Below are positions 1 to 5,473 of a stretch of DNA of 9,101 bases, piece by piece (position 1 is the first letter of the stretch; every line of letters starts with the position of its first letter). Made by a program: the position numbers and the translations under genes. A model generated the notes under the pieces. That model did not search any database, had not been told where the DNA came from, and saw only the letters and a list, made by a program, of their open reading frames with translations. Origin of the DNA: CAYURP01 sp964447175 (GTDB lineage Bacteria; Zixibacteria; MSB-5A5; SM23-73-2); assembly GCA_964447175.1 (NCBI GenBank), contig CAYURP010000067.1, forward strand, positions 1-9,101, written 5' to 3'.

Positions 1-1553
1 TGACCGGAGTAGACATAGGCTCGACCAGCACCAGCACCTCCTGCACTATTTAAGTATGCTCCCACGATCAGGTCATCATATCCATCGTTGTTTACATCAC
101 CTGCTCCGGAAACCGAAATTCCGAACCAATCCTCACTAGCCTCTCCGGTGAAAGTGTAAAGAAGAGACCCGTTCTGACCGGAATAGACATAGGCTCGACC
201 AGCACCATCACCTCCCGCATCATTCCCCTCTGCTCCCACTATCAGGTCAGTATATCCATCATTGTTTATATCACCCGCTCCGGAAACCGAACATCCGAAA
301 TAGTCACCCATAATCTCTCCGATGAAATTATATTTCAACGCATAAGTACAAATATTTTTACAGGTGAAAACATAAGCTCGACCAGCATTAATGCCTTCTG
401 CATATTTCCTGTATGCTCCCACAATCATATCAGCATATCCATCATCATCCACATCACCCGCTCCAGAAACCGAAAATCCGAACCAATCCAACATGGCCTC
501 TGCGGTGAAAGTGTAAAGAAGAGACCCGGTCTGACCGGAGTAGATATAGGCTCGCCCAGCCTCACCACCTCCTGCATCGTTATAGAATGCACCCACAATC
601 AGGTCAGCATATCCATCATTGTTTACATCACCCGCTCCGGAAACCGAAAATCCGAACCAATCCTCCCTAGCCTCTCCGGTGAAAGTGTAAAGAAGAGACC
701 CGGTCTGACCGGAATAGACATAGGCTCGACCAGCATTAAAGCCTGCCGCATCATTCCTGTATGCTCCCACGATCAGGTCATCATATCCATCGTTGTCTAC
801 ATCACCTGCTCCGGAAACCGAATGTCCGAAGTAGTCCCCCGAAGCCTCTCCTTCGAAAGTGTAAAGTAGGGAACCAGTCTGACCGGAATAGACATAGGCT
901 CGCCCAGCAGCATTGCCTCCCACATCATTCCCCTCTGCTCCCACGATCAGATCGGCATATCCATCTTTGTTTAAATCACCTGCTCCAGCAACCGAATGTC
1001 CGAAGTAGTCCCCCGAAGCCTCTCCTTCGAAAGTGTAAAGAAGGGAACCAGTCTGACCGGAATAGACATAGGCTCGCCCAGCCTTATCACCTCCAGCATC
1101 GTTCCAGTCTGCTCCCACGATCAGATCATCATATCCGTCGTTGTCCACATCACCCGCTCCAGAAACCGAATGTCCGAACTGGTCGTCCGCAGCCTCTCCG
1201 TTGAATGTGCGAAGAATTACCCCGGTCTGACCGGAATAGACATAGGCTCTACCAGCACCATCACCTCCCGCATCATTCCCGTATGCTCCCACGATCAGGT
1301 CATCATATCCATCATTATCTACATCACCTGCTCCTGAGACCGAAATTCCAAAGTAGTCCCCCGCAGCCTCTCCAGTGAACGTGTAAAGAAGTCCTCCGGT
1401 CTTACCAGAATAGACATAAGTTCGCCCAGTAGCATCACCTCCCGCATCACTCAAGGGCGCCCCAACGATAAAATCATCATACCCATCGTTATCTACATCA
1501 CCCGCTCCCGAAACCGAATATCCGAACTCATCACCCGCAGCTTCTCCGGTGAA
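1..1553 (-). repeat. Tandem array of nine 174-bp FG-GAP coding repeats
   Basis: Reading the minus strand, the units begin at about 1553, 1379, 1205, 1031, 857, 683, 509, 326 and 152; the last is cut by the window edge. All complete units are 174 bp except the seventh (509-327), which is 183 bp. Recurrences of the box tgaccggaatagacatagg at 1228, 1054, 880 and 706 are exactly 174 bp apart. Units 4 and 5 are almost identical: 817-908 and 991-1082 (92 bp) differ at a single base (867 versus 1041). Such similarity suggests recent duplication or ongoing gene conversion. The period is a multiple of three, so gain or loss of a unit keeps the frame. Confidence 0.95.
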
Positions 1554-1679
1554 AGTATAAAATATTCCGTGGGTATATTGAGCCCACGCCACTGGCTCTG
1601 GACTAAACCACAACGCAAAAGCAACTACCACTAGCATTCCCACCCGCCTTAAATAAACACTTACTTTTAAGTTCTTCAC
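1..1679 (-). CDS. Exported FG-GAP repeat (integrin-alpha-type beta-propeller) protein, C-terminal part outside the window
   Basis: The frame is open from a GTG at 1679 down to the window edge (559 codons, no stop), so the gene is 3'-truncated by the window. The N-terminus (MKNLKVSVYLRRVGMLVVVA...) is a typical signal peptide: basic residues, a hydrophobic core, and a likely signal-peptidase I site after AWA (about residue 33). The mature part is a tandem array of 58-residue FG-GAP units containing FGxSVSGAGD, DxDxDGxxD (for example DVDNDGYDD), IVGA and AGRAYVYSGQTGSLLYT. In characterised FG-GAP proteins such loops bind calcium and each unit forms one propeller blade; nine units exceed one seven-bladed propeller. 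AGGAGG at 1684-1689 lies 4 nt before the GTG, the same spacing as in the neighbouring LVIVD gene, which favours GTG over the in-frame ATG 14 codons later. The role is probably surface adhesion or ligand binding, but the ligand is unknown. A C-terminal sorting domain may lie beyond the window. Confidence 0.9.
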   Translation of the reverse strand, partial: MKNLKVSVYLRRVGMLVVVAFALWFSPEPVAWAQYTHGIFYTFTGEAAGDEFGYSVSGAGDVDNDGYDDFIVGAPLSDAGGDATGRTYVYSGKTGGLLYTFTGEAAGDYFGISVSGAGDVDNDGYDDLIVGAYGNDAGGDGAGRAYVYSGQTGVILRTFNGEAADDQFGHSVSGAGDVDNDGYDDLIVGADWNDAGGDKAGRAYVYSGQTGSLLYTFEGEASGDYFGHSVAGAGDLNKDGYADLIVGAEGNDVGGNAAGRAYVYSGQTGSLLYTFEGEASGDYFGHSVSGAGDVDNDGYDDLIVGAYRNDAAGFNAGRAYVYSGQTGSLLYTFTGEAREDWFGFSVSGAGDVNNDGYADLIVGAFYNDAGGGEAGRAYIYSGQTGSLLYTFTAEAMLDWFGFSVSGAGDVDDDGYADMIVGAYRKYAEGINAGRAYVFTCKNICTYALKYNFIGEIMGDYFGCSVSGAGDINNDGYTDLIVGAEGNDAGGDGAGRAYVYSGQNGSLLYTFTGEASEDWFGISVSGAGDVNNDGYDDLIVGAYLNSAGGAGAGRAYVYSG

Positions 1680-1764
1680 AAAACCTCCTGTTTTTCATAT
1701 ATCTTAATTTGTATTGAAGCAATTCATCTTCCCCCGCTCGAAAACATCTACTTTTCTCAGGATT

Positions 1765-1793
1765 AAGTTAATGATAAAAACTTAAGATGTCAA
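1765..1793 (-). promoter_or_regulatory. Probable promoter of the FG-GAP gene
   Basis: On the minus strand a perfect -35 box TTGACA (complement of 1788-1793) is followed after 17 nt by TAACTT (complement of 1765-1770), a weak -10 box. The box and its upstream flank (AAAATTCCCTTGACAT) closely resemble those of the LVIVD gene promoter (AAAATCTCCTTGACAT). From the -35 box to the start codon is 114 nt here and 113 nt there. The -35 element is convincing; the exact -10 is uncertain. Confidence 0.5.
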
Positions 1794-1829
1794 GGGAATT
1801 TTATTCAAAAGGCAGACCAGTGCAGGAGG

Positions 1830-1855
1830 AGATCACACCTTCAGATGGGTGACCT
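1830..1855 (-). terminator. Weak hairpin downstream of the LVIVD gene
   Basis: On the minus strand AGGTCACCC (from 1855) can pair with GGGTGTGATCT-like bases ending at 1830 around a 7-nt loop, giving about eight pairs with one G-U pair and one mismatch. It starts 28 nt past the LVIVD stop codon. No U-tract follows directly, so it is at most a poor intrinsic terminator or an mRNA 3'-end stabiliser. The rest of the 1680-1882 gap holds only the promoter and ribosome binding site of the next gene; co-transcription of both genes is not excluded. Confidence 0.2.
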
Positions 1856-1882
1856 TATCAAAGGATTTTTTGCAAGTAGATA

Positions 1883-4027
1883 TTACTTCAGCAAAAGCAT
1901 CTTTTTGCAATCAACGTAATGGTCTGTTTTTAACTTATAGAAATAAATTCCGCTTGCCACTGTTTCTCCTGAAGCACTTAATCCATTCCAGGTGACAGAC
2001 TTCATTCCGGATGTCTGAAATTCATTAACCAAGATCTTAACCTTCTGGCCAATGAGATTATAGATGGTTAACTCAACCCGGGAGGGATTTGACAAATGAT
2101 AGTGAATTTTGGTTTCAGGATTAAAAGGATTTGGATAGTTTTGATACAGGACCAAATCTGGGGGAGCGATTCCATCCTCCACTTCCTCCTCAACATCCGT
2201 CCCATATGGAGTATGGAAAATCATCAGAGAGTATAGGTCTGCAACATACACATATTCTCCACTTGCAAAAGCATCCCGGGAATACCCGGGAGTGCGGTGA
2301 CTTACAAGCAAGGTTGGACTGGTTGGGTCTGAGACATCGATTAGAAATAGACCATTAGAATAAGATATCAGATAGGCTAAATGATCCTTAACAAAAACAT
2401 TTGCAACATTAGTTTCGTCGTAGTAACCGCCGATCGAATCTGGATTGGCTGGGTCGCTTATTTTGACTATTAATAGACCTTTATACCTGACTGCCACGTA
2501 AAGCAGGCTATCCTGTACAAAAACGTTCCGAACTGAACCGGGGGTATCATAACTTACAACTAAATCTGGATTGGTTGGATCTTTCACATTAATTGTATGA
2601 AAACCACTGTCATAGTCAGCTATATAAGCCAAGCTGTCCTGAACGAAAACACCGTTAGCCCAATCCGGGGTATCGTAGCTCCCAACTGAAGCCGGATTGG
2701 CCGGATCTTTAATATTAATTATCTGTAAACCACTCCCTCCATCAGCCACATAGGCTAAGCTGTCCTGAACATAAACATCCATCGCGAAATCTGGAGTATT
2801 ATAGCTTCCAATTGAATCTGGATGAGCTGGATCAGAGACGTTGATGATTTGTAGACCGCTCACGTCATCAGCCACATAAGCTAAACTGTCCTGAACAAAA
2901 ACAGCATCAGCCCAACCCGGGGTATCGCAACTCCCAACCACTTCTGGATTAGCTGGATCGCTGATATTGACTATATTCAAACCTGTGTGTCCAGTTGCCA
3001 CGTAGGCTAAACTATCCTTAACAAGAACACTCTGGCTTTCACCCGCGCTGTTGGAACTCCCAAATAAATCTGGATCGGCTGGAACATTGACCCGAATTAC
3101 CTGCAGACCACCGACTTCATCGGCTACATAAGCTAAACTGTCTTGAACAGAAACACTTTGAGCATGACCTGGTGTGTCGTAATTTCCAATCAAATCCGGA
3201 TTGGCCGGGTCTTTCACGTTTATGATCTGCAGACCTTTACTCTGATCAGCCACGTAAGCTAAGCTGTCCCGGACAAAAACATCATAAGATATCCCCTGTG
3301 TATCATAACCGCCAACAGAATCTGGATTAGCTGGGTCACTTACCTTTACAATCTGCAGACCACTCCCGTGATCAGCCACATAGGCCAAGCTGTCCTGAAC
3401 AAAGATACCCTGGACTGAACCCGGGGTATCGTAGGCCCCAATTGAATCTGGATTGGCCGGATCACTGATATCGATTATATGAAATCCATCAGTAGTCTTG
3501 GATAGATAGGCTAAAGTGTCCTGGACAAAAACACAATAAACGTGAGTGCCGTACTCGCTAATCCAATTTATATTAGCTGGATCTTTAACATTGATTATCT
3601 GCAGACCTCTTGCACCACAGGCCACGTAGGCTATGCTGTCCTGGACAAAAACATCTTCAACTCCCCCGGGATTGATGTAATTACCAACCGAATCTGGAAT
3701 GGCTGGATTGCTCACATTGAATATCACCAGCCCGTTAAAATCATCAGCCAGGTAAGCATAGTTATCCTTAACGAATATTTCTTTACCTTTCCCCAAAAGA
3801 TAAAACTTGCTCACAAAAGATGGATTGGCTGGATAGGAGACATCAAAAATCAAAAGCCCATTGCGAAAAGCACAATAAGCATAATCTCCAACAACCTGAA
3901 CGTCTTCAGCATCAGTCCAGAGGATGCTGGAGACATAGGTGATATCATTAGCAGATACTGGTTCAAAGGAAAAAACCAAAAGCATCAGCACTATAATACC
4001 CGCATAAAAGAGCTCAGCTTTTTTCAT
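1883..4027 (-). CDS. Exported LVIVD-repeat beta-propeller protein with type IX/FlgD-like C-terminal sorting domain
   Basis: This 714-residue protein starts at an ATG preceded by AGGAGG with 4 nt spacing. Residues 1-26 form a signal peptide with a probable cleavage after VSA. Residues about 32-608 carry 13 clear repeats of about 42 residues plus a degenerate last one, with consensus GLQIINVKDPANPDSVGSYDTPG and VFVQDSLAYVAD. This is the LVIVD pattern, known to be predicted as a propeller blade motif. An acidic linker (EEEVED, about 612-617) leads to residues 622-714, which match the C-terminal sorting/FlgD-Ig-like family: YQNYPNPFNPET, VELTIYNLIGQKVKIL, ASGIYFYKL and a final KKMLLLK. In Bacteroidetes that domain directs type IX export and surface attachment; the secretion genes are not in this window, so the route is inferred. 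Probable cell-surface or secreted protein of unknown ligand, placed in tandem with another propeller protein. Confidence 0.92.
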   Translation of the reverse strand: MKKAELFYAGIIVLMLLVFSFEPVSANDITYVSSILWTDAEDVQVVGDYAYCAFRNGLLIFDVSYPANPSFVSKFYLLGKGKEIFVKDNYAYLADDFNGLVIFNVSNPAIPDSVGNYINPGGVEDVFVQDSIAYVACGARGLQIINVKDPANINWISEYGTHVYCVFVQDTLAYLSKTTDGFHIIDISDPANPDSIGAYDTPGSVQGIFVQDSLAYVADHGSGLQIVKVSDPANPDSVGGYDTQGISYDVFVRDSLAYVADQSKGLQIINVKDPANPDLIGNYDTPGHAQSVSVQDSLAYVADEVGGLQVIRVNVPADPDLFGSSNSAGESQSVLVKDSLAYVATGHTGLNIVNISDPANPEVVGSCDTPGWADAVFVQDSLAYVADDVSGLQIINVSDPAHPDSIGSYNTPDFAMDVYVQDSLAYVADGGSGLQIINIKDPANPASVGSYDTPDWANGVFVQDSLAYIADYDSGFHTINVKDPTNPDLVVSYDTPGSVRNVFVQDSLLYVAVRYKGLLIVKISDPANPDSIGGYYDETNVANVFVKDHLAYLISYSNGLFLIDVSDPTSPTLLVSHRTPGYSRDAFASGEYVYVADLYSLMIFHTPYGTDVEEEVEDGIAPPDLVLYQNYPNPFNPETKIHYHLSNPSRVELTIYNLIGQKVKILVNEFQTSGMKSVTWNGLSASGETVASGIYFYKLKTDHYVDCKKMLLLK
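2204..3934 (-). repeat. Array of about 14 LVIVD-type coding repeats
   Basis: About 126-bp coding units are recognisable on the plus strand by recurring blocks such as gctaagctgtcctgaac and aatctggattggctgg. Thirteen units have the GLxIxxVxDPANPD core. The last (SLMIFHTPYG) has lost most of it, and unit 7 (GGLQVIRVNVPADPD) is diverged. Fourteen units would fit two seven-bladed propellers, though the blade grouping is inference. Conservation is lower than in the FG-GAP array, which suggests older duplications. Confidence 0.85.
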
Positions 4028-4111
4028 AACACCTCCTGAATTAAAGTATTTGAAGAATTCATTGAAATTACACTTTTATATCATACAGAAGCATTTTAGC
4101 TTTACATCATA

Positions 4112-4140
4112 ATAGTAATTAAGATATTTTATTATGTCAA
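4112..4140 (-). promoter_or_regulatory. Promoter of the LVIVD-repeat gene
   Basis: On the minus strand TTGACA (complement of 4135-4140) is followed by a 17-nt AT-rich spacer and TACTAT (complement of 4112-4117), a good sigma-70-type pair. Transcription would begin near 4105, giving a leader of about 78 nt before the ATG at 4027. The upstream flank AAAATCTCC resembles that of the FG-GAP gene promoter. Confidence 0.65.
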
Positions 4141-4158
4141 GGAGATTTTGTTTAGTTA

Positions 4159-4186
4159 GTAGGGGCGTATGGCAATACGCCCCTAC
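4159..4186. repeat. Perfect 12-bp palindrome (REP/MITE-like)
   Basis: GTAGGGGCGTAT and ATACGCCCCTAC are perfect reverse complements separated by GGCA. The element is GC-rich within AT-rich surroundings and sits just upstream of the -35 box of the LVIVD gene, where no known transcript ends. The form is that of a dispersed extragenic palindrome rather than a terminator, since no T-tract follows on either side. Only one copy is in the window, so dispersal is inference. Confidence 0.6.
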
Positions 4187-4245
4187 ATTTGTAGAGAATA
4201 AATCCACATTAGGTCGATAAAATGGTTGACCCGGTCAGGGAAGAT

Positions 4246-4317
4246 AAAAAAAAGGAGCAGGAGGGATATATTTGCATAAAGCAAGGTGATAAAACAAAAC
4301 ACTTCCCATCCTGCTCC
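4246..4317 (-). terminator. Intrinsic-terminator-like hairpin with U8 tail, orphan
   Basis: On the minus strand GGAGCAGGATGGG (complement of 4305-4317) pairs with CCCTCCTGCTCC (complement of 4254-4265), leaving one bulged base, and is followed at once by eight T (complement of 4246-4253). The 39-nt interior can form a small inner stem (TTGC/GCAA). Stem plus U-tract is the classic factor-independent terminator layout, but the loop is unusually long. No annotated gene reads into it; the LVIVD promoter starts after it. It may end a small RNA, or be a leftover of a lost gene. Confidence 0.5.
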
Positions 4318-4378
4318 ATAAGTTTGACGTCTCATAAAAGCTGAAATTTGAGCAAAGTGAAAGTGTAGATAATGTTAT

Positions 4379-4394
4379 GTTTCCTTTGGGAAAC
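4379..4394. repeat. Small perfect hairpin
   Basis: GTTTCC and GGAAAC form a perfect 6-bp stem around the tetraloop TTTG. No T-tract follows on either strand. It may be a structural element of the candidate small RNA or chance. Confidence 0.3.
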
Positions 4395-4493
4395 GCTTGC
4401 AAATGAGTGTAAAAGTTGTTCAATATGCGATGAAGAATATTAGTATATTTGAAAAAATTTATATGAAAGTTTTGTTAATAGTGGATTTTCAAA

Positions 4494-4538
4494 TGGCGGA
4501 TGGTGGATTTGAACCACTGACCTTCGGGTTATGAGCCA
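4494..4538 (-). pseudogene. 3' half of a tRNA with CAU anticodon (Met/Ile2-type), possible integration scar
   Basis: The minus strand reads GGCTCATAACCCGAAGGTC, then the T-arm GTGGTTCAAATCCAC, then CATCCGCCA. This is an anticodon loop CTCATAA with CAT at 4533-4531, the 3' anticodon stem CCCGA, the invariant TTCAAAT T-loop, and a 3' acceptor strand ATCCGCC with discriminator A. The 5' half is missing: position 1 would fall near 4566, where the bases (TTTATAA) cannot pair with ATCCGCC, no D-arm is visible, and the 5' anticodon stem GGTGG does not match CCCGA. The gene is therefore broken close to the anticodon. Tyrosine integrases often use the segment from anticodon loop to 3' end as attachment core, leaving such 3' fragments at one end of an island. 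A pseudogene from local duplication is the alternative. Confidence 0.65.
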
Positions 4539-4587
4539 CCTACTTGATAAACTATTCCCTTATAAACTAAAGGCTTGGCATTTTTAT

Positions 4588-4616
4588 TTGACATACTTCT
4601 GTTTTGAAGATATAAT
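4588..4616 (+). promoter_or_regulatory. Strong consensus promoter of the transporter operon
   Basis: TTGACA (4588-4593), a 17-nt spacer, and TATAAT (4611-4616) make a perfect match to the sigma-70 consensus. Transcription should begin near 4623, giving a leader of about 55 nt to the first ATG at 4679. It lies about 50 bp past the broken tRNA. No operator is evident, so expression may be constitutive. Confidence 0.85.
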
Positions 4617-4678
4617 ATAAGATTAAAATGAATTATTCTCTGGAATTATCTCAAATCATTTATTTACTGAGGAGCTGA

Positions 4679-5461
4679 ATGAGTAAAAATTATAACAGAT
4701 ACAAAGTATTAATCTGGACGCTGCTCTCTCTTATGCTGTGTATGTCGCAGCTTAACGCAGCAGAAAATCTGTCACCAGATGAAATTAAAAACATTATCCG
4801 GGAAATCGATCAGCTTTATCGCTCTGATAATAGTTATTCTGAGCTGGAGATGGAAATAGTGACTCCAAACTGGCAACGCACTTTGGAAATGATGGCCTGG
4901 AGCAGTGGGATGGACAAGACCTTTGTCCGGATTATTTCTCCCAAAAAGGAAAAGGGAATTGCCACCTTACGCATAAAAAGTGAGATGTGGAACTACCTGC
5001 CCAAGATAAATAAGGTGATAAAGATACCGCCCTCCATGATGATGAGCTCCTGGATGGGTTCTGATTTCACCAATGATGACCTGGTGAAGGAGTTCTCGCT
5101 TTTCGAGGACTACACCTACAAGTTGATTCAAGCAGAGAATGGCGCTGAAGACCTTCTCTACATAGACTGCATTCCGCGTCAGGATCTTCCGGTGGTGTGG
5201 AGCCATATTGTGATTGCGGTTCGAAAAGAAAACCATATGCCGGTCTGGCAGAAGTATTATGATGAAAAGGACCGGTTGATGCGGGTCTTAAACTACAGCC
5301 AGATCAAAAGTTTCGATAACCGCACCCTTCCTTCGGTTATGGAGTTGATTCCTCAGAACAAGGAAGGACATAAAACAATTATCCGTTACCTGAAACTTCA
5401 ATTCAATCTGAAAGTCGAGGAGGAGATCTTTTCACTCCGTAACCTGCGAGCCAGTCAGTAG
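4679..5461 (+). CDS. LolA-like outer-membrane lipoprotein-sorting family protein
   Basis: A 260-residue exported protein. The signal peptide spans about 1-27 with a signal-peptidase I site after LNA; the Cys at 21 sits in LMLC, which is not a good lipobox, so a soluble periplasmic protein is more likely than a lipoprotein. The body matches the LolA-like 'outer membrane lipoprotein-sorting protein' family: the strand pattern KTFVRIISPKKEKGIATLRI, MWNYLPKINKVIKI and the hallmark PPSMMMSSWMGSDFTNDDL (residues 117-135). Length fits the family. These proteins have a half-open barrel that carries lipid-like cargo across the periplasm. GAGGAG at 4669-4674 supports the ATG. It is the first gene of the operon, 12 nt before the first permease, which fits a carrier loaded by the permease complex. 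The cargo is not determined by sequence and may not be lipoproteins. Confidence 0.88.
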   Translation: MSKNYNRYKVLIWTLLSLMLCMSQLNAAENLSPDEIKNIIREIDQLYRSDNSYSELEMEIVTPNWQRTLEMMAWSSGMDKTFVRIISPKKEKGIATLRIKSEMWNYLPKINKVIKIPPSMMMSSWMGSDFTNDDLVKEFSLFEDYTYKLIQAENGAEDLLYIDCIPRQDLPVVWSHIVIAVRKENHMPVWQKYYDEKDRLMRVLNYSQIKSFDNRTLPSVMELIPQNKEGHKTIIRYLKLQFNLKVEEEIFSLRNLRASQ

Positions 5462-5473
5462 AGAAGAAAAGTA

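Larger units (their letters stand above)
4246..4435 (-). ncRNA. Candidate small RNA ending at the orphan terminator
   Basis: A -10-like box TATACT (complement of 4442-4447) could start a minus-strand transcript near 4435 that would end in the U8 hairpin about 190 nt later. Within it lies a perfect 6-bp hairpin (4379-4394). No good -35 box accompanies the -10 box. A 62-codon frame crosses the region, but its last third is encoded by the terminator stem and it has no clear ribosome binding site, so I do not call it a protein. No known RNA family is recognised. This is a weak proposal resting mostly on the terminator. Confidence 0.2.
4028..4678. other. AT-rich divergent intergenic region without a protein gene
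   Basis: These 651 bases separate the leftward propeller genes from the rightward transporter operon. Seen here, in order: the leader and promoter of the LVIVD gene (to 4140), a 28-bp palindrome (4159-4186), a short inverted repeat TGACC-C-GGTCA (4227-4237, operator-like but unsupported), a minus-strand terminator-like hairpin (4246-4317), a small perfect hairpin (4379-4394), a tRNA 3' half (4494-4538), and the promoter of the transporter operon (4588-4616). No credible ribosome binding site and reading frame pair is present. Confidence 0.8.

Noticed and set aside
761..1337. Overlapping plus-strand open frames across the FG-GAP array (761-1204 and 996-1337)
   Set aside because: They are antisense reflections of the 174-bp repeats: because the period is a multiple of three, a frame open in one unit stays open in many. 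They lack ribosome binding sites and their products are low-complexity (His/Arg/Pro-rich or repeated).
1..1553. CRISPR-like array suggested by regularly recurring blocks
   Set aside because: Repeats and the sequence between them are both conserved and translate to continuous FG-GAP units; there are no unique spacers.
3542..4039. Plus-strand 165-codon open frame opposite the LVIVD gene
   Set aside because: Shadow of the repeat array on the other strand; the minus-strand reading has a signal peptide, repeats and a recognisable C-terminal domain.
4227..4237. TGACC-C-GGTCA inverted repeat as a regulator operator
   Set aside because: Only five pairs, a single copy, and outside any convincing promoter core; chance is likely.
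4235..4423. Minus-strand 62-codon open frame
   Set aside because: Its C-terminal part is encoded by the terminator-like stem and U-tract, the start has no clear ribosome binding site, and the product resembles nothing known. Better seen as non-coding.
4494..4566. A complete functional tRNA gene
   Set aside because: The 5' acceptor strand and D-arm are absent and the 5' side of the anticodon stem does not pair with the 3' side.
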